DNA of 64,000 nt, taken from positions 1,178,001-1,242,000 of the forward strand of contig JAEHOE010000003.1 in assembly GCA_016858145.1 (NCBI GenBank). Direction: 5' to 3'. Source of the stretch: Edaphochlamys debaryana. Lineage: Eukaryota > Chlorophyta > Chlorophyceae > Chlamydomonadales. The notes beneath the pieces are model-generated. The model was given only the letters and a program-made list of their open reading frames with translations, was not told the origin of the DNA and did not search any database. Positions 1 to 11,859 of this stretch are shown here, piece by piece; position 1 is the stretch's first letter; each line of letters starts with the position of its first letter. A program made the position numbers and the translations under genes.

Positions 1-3000
1 AGGCCAACGGAGTACAGCTGCAGTACGACAACTGTACGACGAGTAGCACGCAGCTTTCCGTCTACCTTGAGGGGCTGACCGGTGAGCTAGGGCGGTTGGA
101 CCATATAAATCAGAGTTAGCGTACCGGTACAGTGCGTGCCTGCTCTACGCTAAGCTCCACCTTACGCACCCCGCAGGCTCCTCCGGGTATCGTCTCAAGA
201 CGACTCTGGGGAAGTGCGTGGGTGTGGCGGGGGCCTCAACGGCGTCTGGCGCTGCCGTCGTGCTTGGGGACTGCCTGTCAGACGGAGGCGCGCACCAGCA
301 TTTTGTCCTTACGGAGTACACTCAGGGCTTCTGGTCGCTGGCACCCAAGCACGCCCCTGCCATGTGCCTCTCAGTCTTCGGGCCAGCGGGTTCTGGTGTC
401 ACCATATACTCATGCATCTCACCTGTTCCGGCTGGGTATCAGCGCTTCCGGTTCTCGGACGTTCCTGCGCCAAGTGAGTTGCTTGTGAGCATGTTGCGTT
501 CTGGACTTTCCAGGGCTTTCCGCTCGCCGTTCAATTGCCGTACCTTCTGTATGTGCTCTTGGCAGGCGTGCCCTCGTCACAAGGGTACCGCTACGTGGTC
601 CGAGAGTCCGTGACAGGGAAGTGCCTCACCGCTGGCAAGGCCGCGGGCTCGGCAGCCACCCTGGCCGCCTGCGATGGCTCCGACGCTCAGAGGATGCTGG
701 TCTTCCGAAACCCACACTCCGCAAACCCGTAAGCTTGGCAATGCGGAAGGGGATGGCGGGCGCCTATCTGCCGCACGTGCTCAAGGTGGTGCACAAGCCG
801 TATGCGGGCTTCGAATGCATACATTTATTTATACCGGTATGCGTTTCAGTCATGTGCAGTGCGTGTGCCTTTTGTGCTATTGCTCCCTGCTGCCCGCCTC
901 TCAGCAGGAACGTGTTCCAGCTGGTTCCTCTTTCCACGTTTAGTAAGACGTCAGTCAGCGGTCGGCTGTGCCTGCGGCACACGGCCCTCGGCAGCCCCCT
1001 GTCGCTGGCTGCCTGTGACGTGGACGCCGGAAGCCAAGCCATAACGCTTGTGGAGGCAGCCCCTCTGCTGCGAGTTTCGGCCCTGTGGCAGCTGCCGAGA
1101 GGTAGGCACCGAACGAAGGTGGCTTACACCGTGCGGGCGCAGCATGGGCGCGGGCAAGCAGCAGGCAGCAGGGCTAGCAGGGCTCGAGCTTCGTCCTTAC
1201 TCATCACATCGGCATCGCCGTCCCTACTGGCTTGTCCCACAGACCCGGTCATTCCATCGGCGTCCTTTCGCATTGGGGCCGACGCTACCGCCGCTGGAAT
1301 CTGCTTGGTGAGCAAGATGCGCTACCTTAATCCTAATAATGCCTCGATTCATGAGGCCATGCATGCGCTTGTGATTTTCCAAGCGGGGCAGGGCGCGCCG
1401 TGTGGAAAGTTGGGGGCCTCTACACAAGCAAGCTAGCGCCGGGTGTGCTGCGTGCACGTTCACTTACTTTGGCCCGTGTGCTCGGCCGCCGCTGCGCAGC
1501 AAGCAACCTCCGCTACGAACCTTGCCAGGGTCAGCGCTGTGCCTTGCAGCAGCTCAAGCCTGCAACAGTGGACACTCGCCCCAAGATCCACCGACGGCGC
1601 CATAGGTGGGCCCTCGCTCGCAGGGTGTGCTCGTCCCCGGAAGCTTCTGGAAACGGGACCTGTTGATGATGTTCCTTAACACGAAGCTGGCCTTCTGAGC
1701 CCTTGCTCCTGCCGCGCTTTGCCCCCCCGCAGCTCAGTACTTCTTGATTCAGCTGTCTGGAACAAGTGCGTACAGCATGCATGCTGCCAGTGCTAGCGGC
1801 CATACGCCACTAATCGGTGCAATCTGCTTCAGCAGCGTGTAGTCATGCTCACAGTGTCAGTTTCTAACTTGATGACAACATCCCTCTTGTCTCTGTTGCG
1901 TGTCTCAGACTGGTGTATCTGGGGAGATGACAGCGGACCGCTGAGGTACGCCGTACTGGGCGGCTGCGGTGTTTCGCTCCAACAGTTCTACTACGTCAAG
2001 TCAGAGGGCACAGGGTGCGTGGGTTGTCAAGTCACGGGGCCTGGGCAGTCAGCCAGGACACGCACGTCCATTGAAAGAACAAGCTCCATGCGAGCACGAG
2101 TGCACCGGTGATGTACGCCCACGCACGGCATCCCAATCGCCGCTATGCTTGTTGGTCCATCTCCGGCCCCCCCTCCTGCCCTTCATCCCTTACTGACCTT
2201 GCCCCACAAACACCCCCACCTGCGTTACAGATGGCGGTTCGTATCCTGGAGGTCAGGTATCTGCCTCACCCAAACGCCCCCCGGTGCTGTGGGGACAGAG
2301 CTTCGCAGCAACAACTGCGACCCGGCCTCGGCGCACCAGTACTTCTCATTTGATATGGGATTCCCACTCGGTAGGTCTTCGTCTCCGCTGGCCGCAGAGA
2401 ATGCAATAAAGTGTGAGTCTGAACCAAACTTACTCTGCCTTTCCAGATGCCAACGGCTACGCCGACCCGACCAAGATGACGCGTGACACCTTCGACTTTG
2501 ACCTGGTCGTGTCATGGAGCGTCGGTGGCATTCCGTACACAATCACGAACGGAATGACTAACGTCCGCAGCGGCATGTTTGGAGGCGACGATGTCACCCC
2601 CGATTTCCTATCTGCCTTTGAGGAGGCAATCTGGCCGTACGACACGTCCCTGCCCGACACCGCTTCGTACCAGGTGTGCGTCAGCAGCCGCCGTAACGCC
2701 AGCGGCGTTTCTTGGAGGGGCCTCCGTCTTCCTTCCGTGCAGTTGACGGCTCGCAACCAAGCCGGCGCGGTGATACGGAGCATCACGAGGGAACAGGTTG
2801 ACGTTACGACGCCGCTGTCTCCCACCTCTACCTGCACGGCGTCTTCACCCGGTTGGATTGACACCTTCAGCTTCACGGCCCCGCCGGCTCGACCGCCGCC
2901 CTCGCCCGTGCCCCCAGTCCCGCGCCCTCCCTCCCCAGCCCCTCCAACTCCTCCCAGCCCCCTGCCCCCACGCCCCAAGCCCCCAAGTCCTGCTCCGCCC

Positions 3001-5801
3001 TTCCGGCCACCCTCTCCAAGCCCCCCTGGCCCCCCTTCCCCGTTCCCAAGCCCTCGGGCTCCTCCCAGCCCGCTGCCGCCGACGCCCAAGCCCCCAAGCC
3101 CTGCGCCGCCCCTCCCGCAACCATCTCCAAGCCCCCCTGCCCCGCGCTCTCCCTCCCCAGCCCCGCCAAGGCCCCCTGGCCCGCGGCCTCCGGCGCCCAA
3201 GCCCCCAAGCCCTGGGCCCCCCCTCCCGCCACCCTCTCCAAGCCCTCCTGCCCCGCGCCCACCCTCCCCTGCCCCCCCAAGCCCCCCGCGCCCGCTGCCT
3301 CCGACGCCCAAGCCCCCAAGCCCTGCTCCGCCCCTCCCGCCAGCCCCTCCAAGCCCCCCTGGGCTCTCAACCCCTTTCCCAAGCCCTCCGGCTCCTCCCA
3401 GCCCGCTGCCGCCGACGCCCAAGCCCCCGAGCCCCAATCCGCACACCCCACCACCCTCTCCTAGGCCGCCCTTCCCCCGTCCTCCATCTCCAAATCCACT
3501 GCCACTTCCTCCTAGCCCTTCGCCTTCCAGCCCCAGGCCGCCCAGCCCCCGGCCGCCAAGCCCGCGGCCCCCCAGCCCCCAGCCACTGGCCCCCGCTCCC
3601 TTCATGCAAATCAAGGCCAGCTGGTTTCAGGGAGTTGGTGAGTGCGCCCCGAATAGCCAGCCCGACCGGGCCTAAGCGAGCTAGGGCGACCAGTTTGCAA
3701 ACTGGGCTGGAGGCCCGATCTGGTCAAGGGATGGAGGGTAGAATCCTGGCTTGACCTGCCTTAAGCACTGCAGCCTAAATACTTTCACGGTTCTTCTTTC
3801 GCATGCACATGTTGACTGCGACGGGCTGTCATTCTAATTTTTTGCTCAACCCCCTTCGCCCATACGCCTATGCGCTACCCGCTGACACACAGGCACCGGT
3901 GCGCCCTCCAATGATGACCTTGACCTGGCTGTGGCCTGGACGTTTGGAGGCGTACGGTACACAATGTTCTACCTCAACGCGTGTGCGAGGTGCGTGGAAC
4001 TCAACCCTTGTGGGCGCCCCCAAGCTGCCAACCGCGCGCCCCAGGACGGGATTGCACTCACAAAGCCGGCCCCGTTTTGATTCAACTCCTTTCAGGTCAG
4101 CATGCATCGACTTCGATAACCAGAACAAGGGCCTCAACTTTGAGGTATGGAATTTGGTCGGCTTTACGTCATGGGCGCTGTGTGCTGCTGTCCGGTGTTA
4201 GGCACAACCAGCATGCACGCGAAGATGATATTGCCGCCGGAGGGCACGGTAGCAGAGGCAGGCCTTGGGAGGGGCAAGGGAGGTCACACGCAGGACACCT
4301 GCCCCCCACCTCCAGCTGACGGCTGCCGGTTGCATGCCCCTTGGCTTTCCACAACCCCCTTCCCTTCCACAGACAGCGTCCTGGAATGCCTCCGTGCCCG
4401 ATGCAGCTGTGTACGACGTATGCGTCGGCTGGTATAGCCCCAACAATTACACAGTGGTGCTAACCGTCAACCGCAACGGTGTGCCCGCTCTGACGACGAG
4501 CCGGCTCGTGGTCGGCTCTCAGCCAGCCTCAGACCTAAGCAATTGCAACTCGAGCTCCACGGGATGGATAGGACGATACAGAGACCCCGCCGCGGTGCCG
4601 CCACCGTCACCCGCGCCCCGGCCGCCTTCGCCTCCGGCAGCGGATGCCCTCCGCATCCAACTGGACTGGTTCACCTCAGGCGGTGAGCGCGCTGTGGCAC
4701 TGCTGGCAAAGCGAGGGCTGCATGCCCTTGAGACGGGGAGCTCGCTCGGTGCTTACAGAACGCTTAGCCCAGAGCAAGACCAAGTAGTAACACCGGCCGT
4801 CCTCCTCCCGCCCTTCCCCGTCCGCCCGCCTACCTCCCGCAGTCCCCTCGACAGCTGACCTGGACATTGCCGTCGGCTGGTTCCAAGGCCCGACCCTCTA
4901 CTGGATTTATGTCGGAACCGGCACATCAGTCGTGCAGGGCGGGCAGTACTCGGGAGACAATGTGAACCGCGCCGCCTCCAACGAGTTTGCTTTCTGGCCG
5001 GCGGGGGCTGCGCCGCCAGCGGCGTCGTACTTAGTGTAAGTTCCATCGACTGTTGACATCCGCGTCCGGAGCGTCTGCCATTATACTGCAATATTGCGGC
5101 AAGTATTTCTGGTCTGATCTCGTTCGCCATTCGACCCCTCCCTTGCCTCCCCCACCAGGTGCGTGCAATGGGGCAGCTGGACCAGCCCCACGGCATCCTA
5201 CACCGTCATGCTGAGGGCGTGGAGGTCCGGCAGCCTGATCGGTGGACGCAACCTCACCGTCAACACGGCCCAGGCCTGGAACGCGACCTGCTCGCCCGGC
5301 TCGAACGGCTACGTGGGACTCGTGGACCTAGCTCTCGCCCCGCCCTCAGTGCGGTACTCGTTGACGGCGAGCGCAGGCACGACTGCCAGTACGGCAGCCG
5401 CAAAGGAGAGCCCAACAGAATTCGTCGTTGAAGAGCAATTGCCTGCGAATGTGGGCGCGACTGGGTTGGGCAGCGGTGCCGTCGTGGTCGCAGTGCCTTT
5501 GGTTATCAGGAAGGAGGTAGCGGAGGCGGCAGCGGGCGGCGGCGGGGAGAACGCACGTGAGGCACCAGGCGGTGGTAGCGCTGGCGAGTCCGTTTCAGAA
5601 GGTGTGGGCGGTCAGGAAAGCTCAGATCCCGTCAAGAACATTATGGCGCCCACCGTCGGTGCCGTTGTGGGCGTGCTGGCCGTGGCAGCGGCGGCGGTTG
5701 CTCTTGTTACGTGGAGGCGGGCCAGGAAGGCCTCCAGCGTAGTTGTTCCCGAGGAGTACACAGGCCACTATGCAAGCCGCAGGCAAGCCCCTAGTGCATA
5801 G
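1..5801 (+). CDS. Mosaic membrane glycoprotein: ricin-type lectin repeats, three beta-sandwich-like modules, Pro-rich stalk, C-terminal TM (5' end outside window)
   Basis: Split gene entering from the left edge; about 14 exons can be followed (for example 1-81, ~178-473, 566-728, ~957-1105, ~2446-3638, ~3893-3988, ~4096-4143, ~4372-4681, ~4842-5035, ~5158-5801). Early exons encode ricin-B-like units, such as [22 protein letters not shown] (566-728) and [20 protein letters not shown] (~957-1105). These units suggest carbohydrate binding, though the QxW tryptophan is mostly missing. Three modules follow with the pattern DLDxxVxW..GG..Y ... NEF..WP ... ASYxVCV (from 2446, 3893 and 4842). They resemble YfaP/DUF2135-type beta domains by eye. 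Positions 2878-3606 form a PPSP-rich stalk as in algal hydroxyproline-rich glycoproteins. Residues from 5641-5730 form one membrane span ([20 protein letters not shown]) followed by RRARK and a short tail, so a type I topology is likely. It is not a typical pherophorin, because the DUF3707 pattern is not seen. The gene call is firm; the function is inferred. Confidence 0.83.
2878..3606 (+). repeat. PPSP-rich coding tandem repeat (stalk)
   Basis: Imperfect tandem repeats within one exon encode [17 protein letters not shown] and [17 protein letters not shown] units. They form a rigid hydroxyproline-rich-type linker between the first and second beta modules. The strong C bias also creates a long Gly-rich open frame on the other strand, which is not a gene. 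Confidence 0.9.
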
Positions 5802-8564
5802 TAAAGTTCATGCCTTGGACTGAGATATATTGCAGCGGGCTTTATTTGGTGCTGAAAGGGTTGGGTTCCGGTATTGCTTCTTCAATGCGTGGGTTTTGGA
5901 TGGTAGCATCTCTCTTGCATGCGTGCTCTGTTGTTCGAGGAGTAGCATGTCTAGTTGCTGTACAATGCGTGCACAGGTTTAAGCCTCGTGCTGGTTGTCT
6001 GCCTCGGCTGGCTCCATGCGCGCATTTTCATCCTTGGGTGGATACCGGTAAAGCTTCGGCAGGGGCCGGGGGAGTAACATTCGATTCATTTTGCGCCTGG
6101 GGGTTGAGCAATGCCCGGCTCTACTTCAGCGAAACAGCGTGCAAATTCAAGGGCCATGTCCATATGGTACATACGTACGGGCTGAGCTAGCTATGAGCGA
6201 GTTGGATTCAGGCATCTGTTTCCATGGTGAGCGTCGCATGAAATCAAAGGGACACCAATCCATCCCCCCACACAGCGTAACCCTTGCCGTGTGCTCCTGG
6301 TACGTTCTAACAACTTTGTCGGTTGCCTTCCAACGGCTGTACTGTCAAGTTGTGTCGATGTGGGCCACACGGCCCTGCTGCTCCTAACAGGCAACGCTGT
6401 TTATGCTTTCCGAATTCCTCGTTGTTTGGGGGGTATCCGTGGCTCAGCGGTGCGTGCGGTCCAGTAGATTATTCTTGACGGGGCACGGCGCCAACCGCAT
6501 TGCTTGTCCCTAGGACGCACAGTTGTCATTGCATGCCCGTCATCCACGCGGCCGGCAAGCAGGTGCTTGTGTGTTGCCTCAAGCAATGGGTACGGTGCAT
6601 GCGTGGCGCAGGCCTTTGCGGGGATTGTGAGGGCGGTCGCGGTGTGTCGTGCTGGACATATATATAGGCTTGCTGGAGTGAATGAAGGAAATGTGAAGCT
6701 GTCTGTCCAGCCGGGGTGACGCTCCTGAGATTTGGTCAGGAGCGGTTCAGTCCCTTGACGCCCGGCATCTAACCCCTTCCAGCAGTGCCCGCCGGTCGGG
6801 ACATGTCGGCAAGGCAACCCTTCGGCGCACACGTCGCTACCCCGGGCCGTTTCCCCTATCCCCCGCCACCCTCACGTTTGCGCCTCGCACAGAAGATGTC
6901 AAGCACGGTCATAGCATCGCCCCTCAGTGACGGTCAATGGACGGGTAGGGGTCCATGGCGTAGTCGACGGCACTGGCTCGTGCGAAGATGCCAACTTGAG
7001 TACCCCAGCATGGCGTGTGCGCCCAGGGATAGAGCACGCAGAGAGCAGCACGTAGACACAAGAACAGCTTGAATTGGACTACGGGAACAGACGGGAAGGC
7101 CTTGTACGGCAGTGTCGTACACTTTATGGGTCGACCGGCCGGGTCCGGGGGGGCCCAGGGGATTTGTTCCTGTCCCCCGCCCCCCTGGGCGGGGCTGGGA
7201 CTCTAGCGAGCCGCCGGAGACGCAGCGCGCCCGACCCGCGCGTCCACGTAACATGCTCCAGGTAACTCGCTGGGGACCGTGTGGGACCGCTTCGGACGGC
7301 TTCGGACAACTTTGCAGTGCTCTGGCAAGAGCCCTGGTCTCATGGTCACCGCGTCACTGCGGGTTGCACCTAGCCAGTCCCCGATTGTTCGTAGAGGAAC
7401 CTGGGTCTGCACTCTGCTGGCCTTGCTTTTCGCGTAACCTCGTCTCCCAGTTCCCCTTCCCTCGCCCCCCTGCATCCCGCCATGCATCTTGAAGGCAGAC
7501 CTCCGTCCGTGCCTGCCGCAGACAACTGTAGAGCCCTCGAGGGCTGGGCAAATAACTTTCAGAGCCGAACGCCGGGGTTTAAAACAGGGGTGCCAGGCAA
7601 GCGAGTGCGCAAGGGTGTTCGCTCTCCCAGAACAGGATTCGAATTTCCGAAGCCCCACGCACAGCATTTGAGTCGTGTACTCGGCTTCAAGGTCCAAGCA
7701 CCTCCATTCCTCTCCCAAGTGGGTCTCTGTCTCCGCACCGTCATAAGCTGGGCCCCGAGTCCCGAGTCCCGTGTCCCGAGTCCCAGTAACATTCAGCTCA
7801 GGGGAGATTCTCCCCTGGTTCAGCTTCACCCTTTCCAACTCAACTTGTGTGTCACCAACAGTCCAGATCAGGCAACTCTGACGACTTCGCGGGAGCAGTG
7901 CAGTCAACCCAGTCACACACAGTTTTCTCCCACTCGGTTTCTGACGAGCCAAGATGGATTACCCACTACCCAGGCATAGATAGATATAGCGTGTGCATCC
8001 GGCATAGTTGACAACTCAGTGCGCCATCGTCTCCTCGCTCCCCTGGCACGGCTTGCAAGCCACCATCGATCCGCTACGCTGCATCATTTTGAACCCCCAG
8101 AACAAGTTGACAATCAACTCAACACCAGACGGGGGGGCGCTAAACACCACGGGGCAGCCGAGGAAACAAACACACATGGAAACAGAGGTTGCTGCCATGA
8201 GGGAAGGCGCTCAGGGCTGAGCCCCCACGCTCACTACAACCGGCCATACAGCTCTCACGACGGAGCCCATACATCAAATGCGCATAGACAAGCCAGAGTT
8301 ACGAGGAATACATTCTGCGTGGCTCTCCGCCGCCGGGCGTGTCCTCACTTCAGGCTTTGGCACGGACCCTGGCTTCCACACATGTCTACCGAACACATGC
8401 ATCGAGTTCTTGCGCGGGTCATGACAAGCGCCGGGGCTGCCCCGGCTGGCTGCGGTACAACTGCGGTGTCGCTAATTACGACACCAGGCACTCACGAAGC
8501 TGACGTGAAGGCCCGGACTCCTGCCAGCTAAGTATGCAAAATATGCAGAATATGCAAAACTAGG
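5802..8564. other. Intergenic region, no supported gene
   Basis: This stretch holds the 3' UTR of the surface glycoprotein gene and the presumed 3' UTR of the MYB gene, which converge here. I found no exon with convincing protein character and no obvious TGTAA signal close to either stop. A TATATATA-like stretch lies near 6658, but no gene is evident after it. A GC hairpin-rich segment at 7096-7190 resembles 14481-14560, and a short CCCGAGT repeat lies at about 7753-7788. A 249-codon minus-strand frame (7203-7952) has no recognisable domain. Confidence 0.6.
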
Positions 8565-11500
8565 CTAGGTGTCGTAAAGGAGCGCGGCCAGGTCTGCCGG
8601 CAGTTGGCCGCTCGGCGGTAGTGCTATGCCTGCCTGCCTGCACAAAGCCCGTATCCTGTCGATCCATTCGGGGGAGCCAACGTTATCCTCCCACTCTGGG
8701 TATCTGCCTCCCTGGCGCTCCAGGGGATGGCCCCGGTGTGCTGGTCCCCCTGGCTGGCGCTCGTAAGCGACGCCTTGTTGCTGCGCAGGCCGCTCGTGCG
8801 CTGCCACGGGCCGCTCGTACTGCGCAGGCCGCTCGTACTGCACAGGCCACTCCTGGTGCACAGACCGCTCGTATTCCGCGGGCCGCTCGTACTGCACGGA
8901 CCTCTCGTACTGTGGTGGCCGCTCGTGCTGCACAGACCGCTCGTACTGTGCTGGCCGCTCGTGTTCCGCGGGCCGCTCGTACTGCAGCAGGCGCTCGTAC
9001 AACACCGTCCGTTCGTACTGCGCGAGACTTTCATGCTGAGCGTTGAGCCCGTTGCCAGGAAGCTCGCCCTGCATGGCACGCGGGGCCTGCGAGCGGGCGG
9101 TGACGGGCGGGCTGACGGACACGGGGGCCGCCGGTTGTCCCCGGTCCTGATGCGGCCCTCTTCGCGGGTGGCCATGGCCGCCACCCTGCGCCACAGCCGC
9201 GGCCGCAGGCTGCCCCCGGTACTGAGGCGGCAGTTGCGGCCGTGCCTGCGGCTGCCGCTGTGTCTGCGGCTGAGGCGGCGGCTGTGGTTCTGGCTTGGGC
9301 TGCGGAGCGGGTGGCCACAGGGTGCCGCCACGCGCGGCCCGGTTGCCCACACATGCGGCGATGAGGTCTGGGTCGGGGCGGGGCTCGGGGTCGGGGGCTG
9401 CGCGTTGTGACTGAGCAGCAGGCGCCGCGGGCCGGGCTGGGGAGGAGCGGCCGAGGAGCGTCAGTGCTCGCTGCAGGGAGAGGGGGCTGCCTGAGTCCTC
9501 CCGCGCGTCCCCCAGGTATGCCTCCAAGGCCGCCCGCAGGCGTGCGCTCGCCAAGAAGGAGGAGCGGTCACTAGCGCCGCCATCCGGCGGCGCCTGGTCC
9601 CGTCCGCCTGCAACCAGACGCCGCTCGCGGACTTCAACCGCATGAGTCGCCGGGGCGGGGGCGGACTGGCTGGCAACTAGGGCGCCGTTGCCGGCTGGGT
9701 GGGGGCGGTGGCTCATGGGATGCTGCTGAGGGCGACCGCCGGCCTGGCCCCTGTCCGGGGCGCTTGGGCCGTCGGTCCGGCGGCCATAGTCCCGCCCGAG
9801 GTCCGCTGAAGCACTCGCAAGCCGCAGCCGCGAGGGCTCCGCCGTTGGCGGCAGAGGGTCGCTGTCGGGCTCAAGTCGCGGGCGCTTTGGCGGCGGCTCT
9901 CTAGGCGCCGCCGCGGGGTCGGCCCCGCCCAGCAGGCCAATCTCCTCCTCCCAAGGCAGCACAGCCACAGCGATGCCGGGGCCGGGCTGCTGCCCCAGCT
10001 GACTCAGCAGGGCCGCCAGCTGCCCACCCATCGGGCCCGCCAGCAGCGAGGCAAGCGAGGACGGATCCGGAGCGTGTTGGCGCGGGTGTGGCTCCGGGTC
10101 GCCGCGCTGCCCCGAATGGCGCCGCTCCGAGTGGTGGGGCGCGTCTGGGTAGCGCCCGCTCGCCTCAGCGCGCATGACCCGCCGGTCAGGCTGGTAGCCC
10201 CCGTGCGGAGGCGGGTCGGAGCGCTGCCGCCTGTCGAGCCCATTCGCGTGGCCCTGGGTGGAGAAGCGGGCAGGCACGACCGCTGACAGGGGCAGGCCCG
10301 GAGCGGACAGCGGGCGACAGGCCTGGGGTCGGGGTGCCTCCGCAGGCTGGGGCCCGCCGCTGCCCGACCTCGGCGGCGGCAGAACCGGAGAGCCGTGGGG
10401 CCTTCCTCCCCTCAAGCCCGCCGCCCCGGCCGACCCGCGCTGCCAGGCGCGTTCTGTCAGGGTCTCTGTTCCCCGCGGCCATGGCGGCTCGGCGAGTGCA
10501 TGGCTCAGCTCTCGAGCATCGACCTCGCCAGCACGCTTGCCAGCGGCCCTAGCGCCCCATGGCAGCTCAACCGTCGCCCGCATGCCGCTGCCACGAACTT
10601 GTGGGCTGCCTGGCTCCGGCCTTGCGTATTGGGTGCCGTTAAGCTCAGAGCTGCGACCCCCAGCCGCCGGCCCCTCCTCTCCGCTGCCTGCGCCCTGCCG
10701 TGAGAGCGTCAGCCGGGGGCCCTCGGCAGCCGGCGGGGGCAGCAGGGGCGTGCTTGAGCGCGACTGCGCAGGATAGGGTCGGCCGATGCGCCGCTCCCGG
10801 CCCCCTGCCCCTGACCCTGGTCCAGACACCTCCTCCGTCAGCTCCCCCTTGACGACCGCACCCGTGCCACGGCCGTCTCGCTCATACACCCCCTCCGAGC
10901 CCTGCCTGTCCCCACACAGGGCCGCACCGGCGCTGCCGCTCGCTGCGCCCGGGGCCTGCGAGCTGCTGCTGCGTGGCCCCTGGGAAATGCCCGCTGCGGC
11001 CCGGTCCTGGCGCTCCATCTCCCGGACGTCACGGTCCCGCTGAGCAACGGCCAAAGCGTAGGCGTCCTCACACGCCTGGGCGTCATTGCGGCCGGACGGG
11101 TGCGCCGCGAGGTTCCTCACAAAGCGCCCGAGGAGGCTAGCGCAGCGGTCCGACTTGGTGCGGAGCTTGCTGCGGCGTTCGGAGGGTGGGCGAGCGGCAT
11201 GCAGAGGGTCACTTCACTGACTCTACCACGAGTCAGCGAGTAAGCGTGGGGCAGTCCGGCAGGCCTGAGGGCGTGAGGGGTGCGGTGCACGCACGGGTGG
11301 GGCGCTACAACCGCAACTCACCCGTACCACAAGCTCTTGACCTGCTTGGCTGCACAAACATGGAGAGAAAGTGGGGGAAGCGACAAGGTGCTCAAAGCGC
11401 CGAACAGTGATTGGGGAGGGGTCACAAGCAAACGGAGCAGCTGTCGTCTGACCTTCCTCTCTGCTGTGATGCGGCGCTTGCGGAAACAACCGCCAACCCG

Positions 11501-11859
11501 GTGCCTCACCTGTCCTGCCGGGCAGTCGTTCTGCGATGCGCGTCCATCTGTTTGGGCCGGGAGCGCAAGGGGACGCTGCTTGAGTATGCCACAACGTGGT
11601 ACCTCGGTCCACACCGTACCCAAGTCAGACCGCCCAGGGTAGGTCAGACCGACCGCCCAGGCCGCCTGCCGTCCAGCTGAAACCGGCTCAAAATGCGGCT
11701 AGCTGTGACGGGAGTCGCCTGCTGGCCTATTGTCAGCGGCGCAGTCTGCCTCCTGTCCGTTGCATCGACAGCGTACCTGGCCCCGCACTCCATGAAGCCC
11801 TGCACCAAGAGCTCCTCCTCCTCCAGCGTGAGCTCGAGCGTGTTCTTGAGTCGACTCAT
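8565..11859 (-). CDS. Single-repeat MYB/SANT-domain protein with long disordered tail and YERP repeats
   Basis: Four exons join in phase: 11859-11777, 11547-11510, 11349-11322 and 11169-8565, giving 917 residues from the ATG at 11859. Residues ~10-60 form a MYB/SANT repeat assembled across three introns: LTLEEEELLVQGFMECGAR, then WTRIAERLPGRT, then KQVKSLW, then GKLRTKSDR. The spaced Trp residues and the LPGRT..Q.K..W core are typical of MYB DNA-binding helices, so a nuclear DNA-binding role is likely. The rest is Ala/Gly/Pro/Arg-rich and probably disordered. Tandem YERPxQ units lie at about 8790-9030, and the protein ends in a possible helix containing GSPEWIDRIRALCRQAGI. Two exons are only 38 and 28 nt. 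An upstream exon carrying another MYB repeat cannot be excluded, because the ATG lies close after a possible acceptor. Confidence 0.85.
8790..9030 (-). repeat. Coding minisatellite encoding YERPxQ units
   Basis: Repeated CCGCTCGTACTG-type units on the plus strand (reading CAGTACGAGCGG on the coding strand) encode YERPAQ, YERSVQ, HERPPQ and related hexapeptides near the C-terminus of the MYB-like protein. Unit spacing is a multiple of three and the frame stays open, so the array can change length without disrupting the protein. Confidence 0.85.

Noticed and set aside
833..842. ATACCGGTAT palindrome, also near 37889
   Set aside because: Short palindrome recurring with small variations; no consistent position relative to genes.
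2457..3614. 385-codon Gly-rich frame on the minus strand
   Set aside because: Mirror image of the PPSP-coding exon; the Gly-rich composition follows from its C-rich plus strand.
7203..7952. 249-codon minus-strand frame
   Set aside because: No domain, no splice context, overlaps GC hairpins and short repeats; more likely 3' UTR or intergenic.
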